From positions 1,550,001 through 1,614,000 of the forward strand of contig VNWV01000007.1 of assembly GCA_009801085.1 (NCBI GenBank): a DNA stretch of 64,000 nt. Direction: 5' to 3'. The DNA is from Lasiodiplodia sp. COLG20. Taxonomy: Eukaryota > Ascomycota > Dothideomycetes > Botryosphaeriales > Botryosphaeriaceae. This document shows, piece after piece, positions 34,476 through 46,100 of the stretch. The stretch's first letter is position 1. Each line of letters starts with the position of its first letter. A program made the translations under genes and the position numbers. The notes beneath the pieces were generated by a model. The model saw nothing but the letters and a program-made list of their open reading frames with translations. It searched no databases and was not told where the DNA came from.

Positions 34476-34679
34476 GCGGGAGTGGCCTAGGTATGTTGAC
34501 ACACAATTCCCACTGTCTTCGTTCTGCGAGAATATTCAAACGCTAATCATCACCCGCTACAGTGGTTAAGGCGCTGCTTTCCCAAAGCAGAAATCGCGAG
34601 GTAAGATGGAGAAAGGAGAGCCACCCATGCACAACAGCAGACTGACTAATTGCAAATAGTTCGAACCTTGCCTTCCGCA
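34476..34679 (+). tRNA. tRNA-Gly(CCC) interrupted by two GT-AG introns
   Basis: Three segments, 34476-34490, 34563-34600 and 34660-34679, join to a 73-nt cloverleaf. Acceptor stem GCGGGAG pairs with CTTCCGC (one G:U). The D-stem is GCC/GGC with A14, G15, G18G19; the anticodon stem CTGCT/AGCAG holds loop TTCCCAA (anticodon CCC at 34581-34583). The variable loop is AAATC, T-stem GCGAG/CTTGC, T-loop TTCGAAC, discriminator A. G1:C72, C2:G71, G3:C70 and A73 fit glycine identity. Intron 1 (34491-34562, 72 nt) starts GTATGT and ends CTACAG; intron 2 (34601-34659, 59 nt) starts GTAAGA and ends AATAG. Both have a CTAAT branch-like site. They lie after positions 15 and 53, not 37/38. It could be functional or a decayed copy, but every paired position is kept. 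Confidence 0.8.
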
Positions 34680-34690
34680 TGATACAAGTC

Positions 34691-34701
34691 TTTTTTTTTT
34701 T
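34691..34701 (+). terminator. Pol III-type T-run after the split tRNA
   Basis: Eleven consecutive T residues start 12 nt after the tRNA discriminator base. This is the form and spacing of an RNA polymerase III terminator. Confidence 0.7.
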
Positions 34702-35109
34702 AGTTGCTCCTCTTTTGGTCTACGACGCTTTGGTGCGTAATGGCTAGACTCACAATGCTGTGGCCAAGGCGCATTCTTTTTGGTTCCTTTGCTCACCTAC
34801 ACTTGGCGTTTATGGCGAATTGCTTGGGACGTGGCCTGCTTTCTCCCGTACAGTGGTGACAGTCACTTCGGAGTGTAGATGTGTTACTGAAAATAATCAA
34901 TTGATGCCTAATGCCATGAGCACCGTTGCTGCCACTGAACGACCGTCTCTTTCTCCCTTGACGCACACGGTGCTTGTCAGAGCGAAATGAATGAAAGCTC
35001 CGGGTATCTCAACGAACAAGCGATGATTTTTTCTTTTAACTCCTTTTCTTTCTGCGAACTTCTCTCTATCCTCCTGCTTCAAATGTCGTGGGACCATTGA
35101 AATTGAAAT
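34702..35109. other. intergenic region
   Basis: About 400 bp between the split tRNA terminator and the repeat-bearing minus-strand ORF. No gene or RNA recognised. Confidence 0.45.
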
Positions 35110-35895
35110 TTATGGTAAGTAAACCGTTAAACGAATCTCCAACAGCAACACCAGCAGCAGCAGCGGTATCAGCGGTAGCAGCAGCAGCAGCAGTAGCGGT
35201 GGCACCAGCGGCAGCAGTAGCGGTAGCAGCAGCGGTAGCATCAGCGGTAGCAGCAGCGGTGGCAGCAGCGGTAGCAGCGGTAGCAGCAGCAATAGCGGCG
35301 GTAGCAGCAGCAATAGCAGCGGTAGCAGCAGCAGCGTCATTAGAAGCAGCATCGGAAGCAGCATCAGAAGTAGCATCAAAAGCAGCATCGAAAGCAGCAT
35401 CAGAAGCAGCGAGCGGGTCCGTAGGACTGGCATGGCGGGTTGAGGAGCTGTACGCAGAACGAGAGGGTCTTCTCCGCGAAGCGCTTGGGGATGGTTCCAT
35501 CGACAGATATGACGAATCCAGTCCCTCTGACGAATCAAGTAGCGGTGGACCCAGTTGACGATAATCGGGAAATAATAGAAGAAAGCACCGTATAACTGGT
35601 TCAGGAGAGTTTTGAGCAGTTGAGAAAATCGTAGTGTAAGATCATAAAGCCCGTCGCAGTAACCCCGAATATGCCGGCGTAACGAGTTCGGCAGAACGAC
35701 CTGGTTTCCATACAACCGAGCAAAGAAAAGTGTGACCCATGTCAGAACCACGATGTAGCGGTAGAGTAGAAAAAACTTGGCTACTAGTTGAAACAGACTG
35801 AGACCATCCTGGGCCAAAAGCGTGTATGCGCTCTCTCGATCACACTGCCCAGTAAAGGATTGGCCATTAAGGAGTCCAGTGGAGCAGGCTCTCAT
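35110..35895 (-). CDS. doubtful ORF, membrane-like, ending in a triplet repeat
   Basis: A 261-codon open frame from the ATG at 35895, which overlaps the SEC11 stop by four bases (ATGA). Its first ~150 residues look protein-like and hydrophobic in places ([40 protein letters not shown]) but match no family I know. The last ~100 residues are Leu-rich and come entirely from the triplet repeat at 35142-35410, which is open in several frames on both strands. It may be a real lineage-specific gene, a 3' exon of a neighbour or chance. Confidence 0.3.
   Translation of the reverse strand: MRACSTGLLNGQSFTGQCDRESAYTLLAQDGLSLFQLVAKFFLLYRYIVVLTWVTLFFARLYGNQVVLPNSLRRHIRGYCDGLYDLTLRFSQLLKTLLNQLYGAFFYYFPIIVNWVHRYLIRQRDWIRHICRWNHPQALRGEDPLVLRTAPQPAMPVLRTRSLLLMLLSMLLLMLLLMLLPMLLLMTLLLLPLLLLLLPPLLLLLPLLPLLPPLLLPLMLPLLLPLLLPLVPPLLLLLLLPLIPLLLLVLLLEIRLTVYLP
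35142..35410. repeat. imperfect trinucleotide/minisatellite repeat
   Basis: About 270 bp built from AGC/GCA/GGT triplets in variable order, such as GGTAGCAGCAGCGGTGGCAG. It reads as Ala- or Ser/Gly-rich on the + strand and Leu- or Ala-rich on the - strand, with no stops in several frames. Confidence 0.85.
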
Positions 35896-36506
35896 TCCCT
35901 CTGCAGCACAACAGTCAGCCCCATCAAGCCGAGCATGACTGTCTTGAGCCACGGATATTCACTCAGCAGGATCGTCACATAGCCCACGAAGGGGATGTAG
36001 CCGAAGACACTGCCGATGACGTCGCGTTCGCGGTTCAGGAATGACTGGCCGCGCGCGTAGAGCTCCGTATCGTCTGCGACATTGTTGTCGCCCTTGGTGA
36101 GAAGGTGGAGTGGGTTCGGTCTGGTACAACAAATATCATTCGCGTTAGTCAAGCCGCTGCCAGTATCCTAAGACAGTATAAGTGTGAGGGGAGACACTCA
36201 CCCGCCACCAAACCTCCTCACAACCCTGTGCACAATCGGGATATCTTTCCCTTTCACGCTGTACACCACCACCTCCCCAATCTTCGTCTCCTTCGCGCGG
36301 TTCCATAGGAACAGTAAGTCACCGCGCTGGAAAGCCGGCTCCATGGAGCCCGAAAGCACGACGACGATAGGGCTCTGCGAATCGGTCACGACAGAAAGAC
36401 CCTTCCAGAGCATGAAGGCCGTGCTCAACACCAACGCGAAGTTCAGGACCTGTAGCGCGACCTGTCGTGGCTGCATTCCGGCAAGGGGCCCCAATAGCGA
36501 GTCCAT
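35892..36506 (-). CDS. SEC11: signal peptidase complex catalytic subunit Sec11
   Basis: Two exons (36202-36506 and 35892-36120; 81-bp intron) give 177 aa, the usual length. Sec11 is the ER serine protease that cleaves signal peptides. One N-terminal membrane segment lies at about residues 18-40. The catalytic set is S54 in [12 protein letters not shown]93 in PIVHRVV and D113 in TKGDNN, the Ser-His-Asp arrangement of eukaryotic signal peptidases. The C-terminus has a second hydrophobic stretch ([20 protein letters not shown]). The intron joins FGGG to [13 protein letters not shown]. Confidence 0.97.
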
Positions 36507-37150
36507 TGTTGTGGTGAGAGTTGGTCGGGTGGATTGGTTGGGCTATGTGTAGTCTGCAGCTTCTGTACAGCACGGGTCGGCGTGGGACGCGGCGGGCGGC
36601 GACGAGTATCTTGCGCAAGGTGAGGCAAAAATGGATGAACTTGGTCGATGAAATGCGCTGTGATAGAATGGCGGTTGGATTAGTGGAGCTCTGCGGGAAG
36701 GTTGTTTTGTTTGCTGTGATTGGCGTGAGAAGGTGCGAGTTGATGAAGCCACCTTGGTGTTCAGTGGAAGCTGCGGCCCGGAGCTCCCTTCGGCAAAAGC
36801 TCCCCCGGATGTCGCCGCGTCTCTCAGGCACACGCATCGCCCCGGGCGCCATTGAATCACCAGCAACGATTGGTTGGACAGAGAGGAGTGTAACTGAAAA
36901 TGATTGTTCCGTCTTTCAATTACATCTCTAGAGCATGGCTGACATTGCCAAATTCCATGCCAACTGCTGTGTGCGGCCAGCAATAATAAAGCACATATGA
37001 TGACCGTGAATTCTCCCATGCAAAGGTATCTTCTTTTCGTGAACACGTCCAAGCCCAATTGCCCAGCCGCGCAAATTATGCTAGAAATTCAGCATTCCGC
37101 CCATTGTGCCGTCGCCATCCATCCCCACGCAATTATATCGAAGATGTCCA
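36507..37150. promoter_or_regulatory. SEC11 upstream region
   Basis: About 640 bp between the SEC11 start and the stop of the ChAP gene, both on the minus strand. It holds the SEC11 promoter and the 3' end of its neighbour. Crossing ORFs look spurious. Confidence 0.45.
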
Positions 37151-39553
37151 TTACTCCGATCCAGGGTTGCGGAAGGAAGCCACCAGGGCCGTGTATTGAT
37201 GTGTGAGTTCTAGAACATGTTGAGGAAGGCTCGTACCCTGGATTATGCTGCGCACTTTGAGAGTGCCCTCTTCCTCGATGAGTCTCCGGATTGTGAAGAG
37301 TAGCGGGGGAGAAAACTATTAGACGTGTCAGCAATGCACACTTATCAATCAATGCGACTACAATAAACTCACCTCAGAGTACCACCTGTATTGCCAACAG
37401 ACAAGACGGATGAGCGCTCCGAGCATAGCCCTCACGTCTGCCACCTGCTCATACATCTTGAGACAGCCGCGCATCGCCTTGGGTGAGAAGCGAATGCTCA
37501 GACAGGCTTGGTACGCCTCAATGCCCTCATCAAAATGATGCAGGCGCTCTGCGAGTTCTCCAAGAATCTCCCACTCTTCGGCTGTTTTCTTGTAAACCAG
37601 TTGTTGTTGGCGGTACTGGGCCATCTCCGTCCGCCAGATCGTGTAGACACGCAGATCCTCGTAGAGAACCATGAACAGGTTGTCGAGCCAGCGCTCGCAT
37701 AGACGCTTGTTCTGGAATTGCGTGTACGCCGTGTGTGAGGGATCCGGCTCATCACTTCCAGCTTTGACTTCCTCTGAAGCGACGGTAGTTGCGGGCCTCT
37801 CCACAGAGTCGCCCGCTCCATCGGTTTCGGTGTTGGCTTCTCCATCCGGCTTGGACGACTCGCCGTTCTCGCCGGTCAACTCAACTTCTCCGTGGCCATT
37901 CTGCTGCGGACTCGGCGACCGAATGGCGCTCGTACTGGCATTACGGCTAGTCGGTTGCTGTGATACCGTCTGCTTCTCGTGCCTGTACTCCTCCTCCATG
38001 ACGAAGACCTGGCTACGTATCCTCAGCAGCTGGTCCCACCCTATCTTTTTGGTGATTTTGGTGAGAAGCATGTACGCCTTCAGAAAGGTGCCCTTGAATC
38101 CGGCAGCGTGCAGCTTGCGCAGCGTGGGATGCACCATGTCGACGTCAGGGACACCTGCGCTGTCATCAATCTCGTCGCAGACACTCTCAGACATCACAGG
38201 CAGAGAGACACGAAGCGGCTCCGGCATGCGCGGTGCGTCCTTGTCTTGATAGGTGAACATGGGGCAAGAATTGAGCGTCAAGAGTGCCATGTCCCATTGC
38301 TCGAGGCTGACGTATATCTCCGCTAATCTCGCCCACGTGCCAAATTCGCTGGGGGCAGAAATGACGCTTCTCTTGGCAATTTCAAGCGCCAGTTCCGGAT
38401 GGCCCTTTCGGTTCAGGAATTCCGCCTGACAATCCAGCAAAGAATAGTCCATGGGAAGCTCTTGGATCGCATCGTGGAGCAGTCTCACTGCCTTGACTTC
38501 TTCATCTGCCGAGATGTACACGTGGGAGAGCAGCGACGCGATTTCCGGGTCCCGTGTGCGCAGTTTTTCGAAGAGGTTGATTCCAGATGCGTAGCGGCCA
38601 GTGGTGTGGATGTAGTTCAACAGGCCTGTAGTCAGATGGTTGGATACCAAGTTCGGGACCTGAATTTCTGGATCGGAGCCAAGTTGCCAGCCATTGAAAA
38701 ACAGGCGCTCCGCAGCGTCCAGAAATTTGTGCTCAGACTCGGTGGTCGTGATCGGGTTGAATCTCCGAACGCCGACGATCCTCTTGATAGTATCGCCAGA
38801 GCCATCATCTGCGTACGAGTAGGCGCGCAAGACGCTGCAGAGATACGTCTCGAGCCACAACTCGTCCGAAGCAACACGCTTCTCGCCGCGCTCGTCGATG
38901 CAGTAACTCTCGACCGTGCCAGGAATGGCTACTTGGACGCGCATATCCAGCCTCGAGAAGGCATTGTAGCAGCTAAAAAGCGTCAGTGGAGCCTTGGGAA
39001 ACAGACAGCGTGTCCCATTCCGGCCTTACCAGTATAGCCCCGAAACGACCTTGTTCGTCTTGTCATTGGGGTTGTATGTAAGAGTGTTGATGTAGGCGGC
39101 CAAACTGGCGGAAGAGGACGCGTCGACTCCGGTTACGTGGTGGTATACGCCAACCTAATCCATCTCTTAGAGGGTGTCTGCCCGACCAAGTGTTTTGGAG
39201 GCCAAGGATGCCATGTCCCTTCTCACCTTGTTCGTGGTGCCTTTGGGTTGCTTGACCAGATGGACGAGATCTGGGGGGCCTAGTTCACGCAGCGACTGGA
39301 GCGTTTCTGTGCGGGCGTCAACGACGGATTGTATCTCATCTTCGAAGATCCTAGGCAACAGAAGACACGTCAGCACCTCGGTCGCAGCAAGTGCGCACGA
39401 AAGCAGTGGGGGAACGCTGGCAGGCGACGAAGAATTGGACCAAGACAAGGCGATGCGGGCGGGCATAGCGGACATGCATCCAGTCCATAAGGAGACAGAT
39501 GCAGAGACAAATAAATGCGGGACCTACTCCGGGACTGCTGGCTGGGGAACCAT
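37151..39553 (-). CDS. exomer cargo adaptor (ChAPs family, BCH1/BUD7 type)
   Basis: Five exons (39528-39553, 39227-39350, 39030-39154, 37373-38972, 37151-37315; introns of 177, 72, 57 and 57 bp) give 679 aa. ChAPs are TPR-containing subunits of the exomer coat that carry selected cargo such as chitin synthase from the trans-Golgi to the plasma membrane. Conserved stretches include SLRELGPPDLVHLVKQPKGT, GLYCCYNAFSRLDMRVQVAI, PGTVESYC, a run of TPR-like helices (LFEKLRTRDPEIASLL, AEFLNRKGHPELALEIAKRS) and HTAYTQFQNKRLCERWLDNL. The last exon supplies FSPPLLFTIRRLIEEEGTL. A Ser/Glu-rich insert lies at about residues 385-470. The start is uncertain because the frame stays open upstream. Confidence 0.92.
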
Positions 39554-40131
39554 GGTGGAGGCCGGGGCGAAAAAGGGCTGGATTAGCGCAGCAGCATCAA
39601 TTGTGTTGGATACAGTTGCAGCCCGGAAGGAGGAGATTGCGGCGTGCGGGTCGGAGTGAGAACGGGTCTGGTGGGAGGTGGTGATCGTCGACCGCACCTG
39701 AGCTCCCGGCCGGTCGTTGCCAGCAGCAGGGCACGCACCGCTCTCCCCAGCCCTGTAGCGCGCCTGAGTCATGCAGCAAGCGCGCGCGATTCGTGCGTGC
39801 CTACCCTGCGGGAGCTGTCGCGCAGCATCACCGCATTGTCCGCAGCCGCGTCGCAGGTGCCCGCGACACTTCATCCGCGCCCACCACCGCTCTCTCACGC
39901 CCTCTCGCTGCTCTTACCGTCGCGCCTCCACTTGCCGCCGCCTCGGTGTCTCTGATGGCGTAGACAGCTGCCGACGCGCTTCTCCCGCAATTCGCGCCTG
40001 CAATTACCGCTGCGAACCCGCGCAGCTCGGAAGCTGTTATTCCCCGATTAGCTGCGCCGCACGCATCCTGCCACAATGGTTAGCATGCGCGCTGAGCGAG
40101 GCTGTCCCAAAGCTAATGTGCTGATTAGTCC
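39554..40131. promoter_or_regulatory. divergent promoter region ChAP / HIR3
   Basis: About 580 bp between divergent genes. It includes a possible one-codon first exon of HIR3 (ATG at 40076-40078) followed by a 50-bp intron (40079-40128). Confidence 0.5.
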
Positions 40132-43100
40132 ATGTTCAAAGCCATCAACATCGAGTCGGACGTCGAGTCCGACGAGGAGGTCGATGATACCAAGGAAATC
40201 CAAATTGAGGAAGCTTTGAAACTCTACCAGACCGCCCTGAAGTACCACTCCGAGGGACCCAAGTCCTACCGCGACGCCATCGACGCCTACAAAGCTCTGT
40301 TTGAATCCGACATTTTCAAATACCCGGAATCGCTCTCCGAATACCGTCGTACCGAGCTCCACGGAGACCCCGATTATGATTTCATATTCCAAGAAGACCA
40401 TGAGGCTGGTCCGACTCAGTTGGGCGGTGCTGCAGATAGTGCACCCAACACTCTCCCCCAAATATTGCACTTGTCTTACAAAAACCATGGTCAGTTCATG
40501 CTGGAGGTGGTGCAGCACAGTCTACGGGAGCGACAGCAAGCTCTCCTTGTTCTAGATGCTGCTGCGTCCACAGCCGCTGTAGATGTGCCCCTTCGCTACT
40601 TTGCCGAGGCTCTAGATAAAGACGACACGGACTTGGACCTATGGGCGCGCACTGCTTCGGTTGCTGCGCTCACTGGAAGCAGCAGGATAACGAGGTTTTG
40701 CCTTGAGGCCGTCTTGGACGGCGACGACGAGGGGCTGGACAGTATCATGCGTCTTCCAGGCCTAGAAGAAGGGTTCGCTGGCCAACAACTGCGGGAGCTG
40801 GTGGAAAAGTTGCAAGACACTTTGTCGTTGCTACAAGAACCACTTTCCGACCTGAGGCGAAGGAAGCTGTCCGCTGCATTGAAAAGACGACTAGCTCCCT
40901 TCTCATTTGCCCCTCTTCCAGCAGATGTGAAGCAGCGTGAGGCTCTGGAACAAGCTTTAAGTCGCCCGTCGCCGCACATTGCTCTGAATCCCGTCAAATC
41001 CGATTGGACGCATGTGGGTGACGCAATCTTGAACGAATTCCTTCAAGAACAACAACGACTGGTCGATCCCGGTCCAGGGATACTCGTAACGCTGAGTCTT
41101 TCTGATTTGCCACAAGACACTGTTGAGTCTCAGCAACCTTCGACGAACTCAGCACCCGAGGGGACTCCAGCGGAGCAATCTAAACACGCCACTGAAACAC
41201 AGGCAAATGACGAAGAGACCGATGGAAAGGCCTTGGGTGAGACTGGCGAAGACACGGAGATGAAAGAGGCTGCCGATGACAAAACAGATCAAGAAGGCGC
41301 GAAAAATGGTGAAGGAGCTTCTGTAGAAGCCTCCGATCGGCCAAACGCACCATCGCGGAAGAGATCGACGGAATCCGCTGGTCTTCCGGAGTCTGCTGAG
41401 GGTGGACGTGGAAGAAGCAAACGGATTCGAGCGCGTGAATCGATTGGCGATGCTAGCTTGGGCAACGTTGTCGCCGCAGCGGACGCATCTCTACAGCAGG
41501 TAGAGGACGAGCTGCGCCAATTCCATGAAGCTGATGATTGGTTGTATGAAGTCGTCGGGGATATGTTGGCAAAGTTGGAGGTAAAGGGCTTGCGGTCTCC
41601 AAAGATCTTGAGAGACACGCTGCGCAAAAAGAGGACGGAATGTACCAAGATGGAAGAATCGGGGTTTAAAGCAGCTTCCGAAGACCTCTATACGATACTT
41701 CAACAGCTCATACCACAGGCGGTTCCGATACTTACAGGCCCTGATACTATCGACATGCTAGGAAGCGCTTCTCGCGAAGCCGGGCTCAACGCTTTCCTAG
41801 GATACACGAAGCCATCAGGCTCTGAGAGGATGAACCGACCAATCCTTGATTCCGACTACCTATCTAAATGGCCGCCACTTACCGACACCGAAGGCATGCC
41901 GATCAAAGAACTAATGTGGTTGTGGCTCCAGAGCATGCTCAGGCCGGGGGCTTTTCCCGATTCTGAAGACCGGCGATCAAGTTACATGAGACATTTGTGG
42001 TCCGATGACCTGAAAAGAATCGTGGTACAGGCAGTAGTCAACGTGGATGACTTTTTGTACGGACGTGTGCACGAAGAGTTGTCCGCCCTCGACACCAGGA
42101 TTCTGCACCAGCAAGCGGCAGGCAAGAGACAACCCGTGAACGAGGAGGATTCACATTTGATCGAGATGGTGCAAACCATCTTCGAACTTCATCTTGACGT
42201 CTATTCGTTGATCAAGCATCCGACCAGCAGTGTTGACGTTTCTACCCAGATTCTTCAAAGAGAACGGCTGGAGCGGTGGTCGAGATTGGCCCGAGATGCC
42301 ATGGCGTACCGAACCACGGATGAGCAAACTCCGATCATCGATGAACTGGATTTCAGACATCTTTGGACATCGACCTTTCACCTGAACGTGTCCGATGATG
42401 TATCCCAGGAATACGTCGTCACCTGCATCGAGGAGCTGAAGACTATTGCAAATCTCCTGCCTGGTCCTGCAATTCACGTCCCCAACAATGCCGTCATGCC
42501 GGAACTCTCCGCAGATGCGGCGGAGCGAGAGCTGACGAAGATCAACATGAAAGACTGTTTTATGAAAGTTTTCCAGCATGATGAACAAGACCCGGTGTCT
42601 GTCATTGAGAGTCTCGAACCGATACTAGAATCTACCAACCAGGACGATAACCAACCGACATCCCGGACGGAGGTTGGCGACAGCCAAGAAACAGAGGGAG
42701 CCTTGACGCCAGATGCCGAAGAAAACAGCACACCAATCGATGCACACCAAGACCCCCGACCTTCGCCGCTGAAAGCAATGACACAGTTCGTCTCAAGCGC
42801 TGACGTCTCATTACGTTTATCTCTGTGGCAACGTCTCCGACAAGCGTATGAGGCAATTGACTATCCCCCTAAAGCTGTCTCATGCTACCTCCGGAGCATC
42901 GAGATTCTCGTCAAGGACATCAAAAGCAAAGCATACAGTGAAACTGGCTTCGAGCAACGATCAGCTGAGCTGCTCAAGTCGATTAAAATCATCGATGAAA
43001 TTTTCGACAGGATCCTCAAGGTCGCAACTGTTGAGAATGTATTCGAATGCATTGATGAGGCACACATGCGGTCGTCCCTGGATGCGATTGGCGAACTCCT

Positions 43101-46100
43101 CTGGCTTCTGAGTACTGTCACTGTCTTTGAGGATTTGATCCGCGTGGGCCAGATCCCTCAGCCAACATTTGAAGGCCGTTTCAACTCAGCATTTACTGCG
43201 TTTATGGGCAAACTACACGACACCATGGTACGTGGCTGGTTGTTGCAATGGCGTCTTCTTAGCGACGCTATGGCACAAGACAGTCAACTTTTCCCAAAGC
43301 CAACCGAGGATAAATTTGAATATCTTCGCCATGTCCATTACGCTTTCGGCATCCGTGGTTTCTGCTCCGCCTCCACCAAAGCGCTACTTCGCTTGATGAA
43401 GGATGAGCTTTTGAAATGGTTCAAGACAGATGATATTCCTGACATAGAGACCCGAGACACGGTGATTTGCCAGGTCCTTTATGATCTGTACGGTCTCTTC
43501 TGCTTCACCAATGCCGATGACCTGACCGAGTATCCGAGCGATCACGACATGATGGACCAAAAGACAGCTCTCAAGATAATCGACTTCGTCATGTACCAAG
43601 CACGAAAGATGAATGTCAAAGATCTGCACAAGACTCAGCTCGGATCGACGATTGATGTTGTCCATGGGTACTTGGCGCGAACCAAACCTTCTGGTGCAGA
43701 GGACTTGCTTCTGAACAAGATGAAGTACCTCTCCTTTATCAAGTCCCCCATCAATCCCTTGGACCTCTACAGGTGTGTTAACGGCGTTGGCGACTTGTCA
43801 ACCAAACCGATACCAGTGAAAAATGCACGCATTGCGGCGCGAGGCTGGTACTTCCTCATGGGAAGCATTGCATTGAATCGATTTAGATCTCAAAACCAAA
43901 AGCGGCAAGCACCCGTGCCAACAGAGGACATCAACATCGCGTCAGCCTTCTTCGGTCAAGATTTAGAGTACGACTCGGAAAGATGGGAAACATGGTATTC
44001 ACAGGCACAAGCATATGACTACCAGGTCGATGAAATGGTGGCATGGTCCGCTGAAAAGGTCAACAAGGGAGATCCAGAGCTCGTTCAGCATCAAAGGACA
44101 GCCATCCACTGTTACTCGATGGCGGTCGCGACAGCTATTAGGAACGCGGATGCTTCGGAGGACACGGCCAATAAGATGGCGCAACTCTACGCTGATTTCG
44201 GCATGCGTATCTACTCATCTTCCCGCGATCCGCTTTCCATGAAAGCTTTTGCACTCAAGGAAAATGAGGAGCGGTTTTACAGCACCAATCAGGTGATGAA
44301 ATCGGCTCCTTTTGCACTCATGACGCTTGTGGCTACGTGGAAATTTGCCAGTGGGCTATTCAGACGAGCGATCGCGAGGAAGCCCGACAACTGGTTGTCC
44401 CACTTCATGCTCGGTAAATGTCTGTGGAAGCTTTACGAGGCCGACGAAGAAGCAATCCCAGCCAGAAACCGTCCAAGTGCCGAGGAGGTTGTGGCTTGCT
44501 TCACAAGGGCGATCGAGGAGCTTCCAGGCAAAAAGGGAAGCCGTGGGGAGCCCATACTTGAACCTCACTACAAACTTTTGTCCATTCTCTACAAGCTGGT
44601 ACAGAAAAGAGAGCTTGAGCCCCGAGAAGCAAGCGAAAAGCTTCAAGCCACTCACTACGCCAGGCAAGTTCCAGTCTTCTCAACAGATGACACCGAGAAC
44701 CCGGATGAATGGGACGACTACGTGCTGAAGGTCTTAAAAGTGCTTCGCTCTGCAGATAAGGCTAATTGGCACCATCGTATGACTGCAAGGGCTGCCTACA
44801 TCCACTATGGTGACCCGTCCCCTGCAGACAAGTACATGGCAGCACTTACTGCCAAGAGCGAGTTCTCGCAGCAGATATTCACTAAGACCATGCAACTGCA
44901 GGTTTGGAAGCCCGAGTATGAACGTTTGGGTCGACATTTTGTCTACACGACGCGTTATACCCAGTTCTTCATCCAGCTGCTTTCTGAGACAAATGACAGA
45001 GCTGGTATGGAGGCTTTGGCGAAAAGAGTCAGGCGAAGGAATCACGAGTTTTTCGAGCACACCAAGCTGTGGCAGACTCTGTGCCAGTCATACCTCAAGA
45101 TGCTCCGACGTGCAGGGCAGATTCCAGAAGGACACGAAGACGCCGTCTTCAAGTCAATCAACCATGAAGAATGGACGTCCGCTGCCGCACGCCTTGAAAC
45201 CTGGTGCCATGACCCCGAAACCAAATCCAGCATCCTCGACGTCCTGCGTGAGGCGATGGAGCTCCGTCGCCTTAACAACAACCTTATGAAGGCCACCCTT
45301 ATTGATGACCTGATCGGAGACACCTACGCTCTTTTGTACCAACAAGTGGTCCCAACTCTCCAGCCGGAGCCCGAACCGCCTGCACCACCTGCAGCACCGG
45401 CTGCCCCACCGGCTGTCCCTGCTCCCGCACAACCACAAGCGCCTACTTATGAACGCACAAATATGATGTCCATGCAGAACATCATGAATATAGATGGTGC
45501 TGGTGCTAACGAGCCGCCGCCGCCACCGCCGCCCACAGCAGCAGGTGCGTTCGGCGTCTTATCCATGAACAACAGTAACAACCCACCCACGACCGCTCCA
45601 ACAACGGGCACCACCACCCCCGCTGCTATACCCGAAACTGCTGCTGCTATACCCGAAACTGCTGCTGCTGCCGCCGCCGCGGCGCCGAAACCGCGCGCCA
45701 AAGGCGTTGGCCGTCGCGAGCTCATGCGTAAGGCAGATGCGGCGGTCACGAGGCCAGTCGCTGCACCCACGACGCCGGTCACGAACATGCCGATCCGCGC
45801 GAGCCCGGCGAGGCCAAGCGTTGCCGAAGGTGCGGGCATGCCCGGGGCTTCTGGGCCTGCGGCGCAAGCGGGTGATGCGGAGAATGCGCGCACAGTTGGC
45901 GAGGTCCCGGTTGCTGTTGGTGCAAATGGAGACGGTGCAGAGGTTGGAGTCAAGAGCGATGCGATGGATGTGGACGCCACAGATGCCGGGGCGGACGCAG
46001 ACGTGGAAGGAGAGGGTGAAGCGGACGGCGACAACGAGGGAGAGGGCGAAGGTGAGGGAGATGGCGAGGAGATTGAGGCCGATGGCGAGCAGGAACCAGA

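Noticed and set aside
34440..34700. Split tRNA read as a classical tRNA with one endonuclease intron
   Set aside because: The anticodon loop TTCCCAA is uninterrupted; the insertions are at positions 15/16 and 53/54, and both are GT-AG bounded, so the canonical 37/38 model does not fit.
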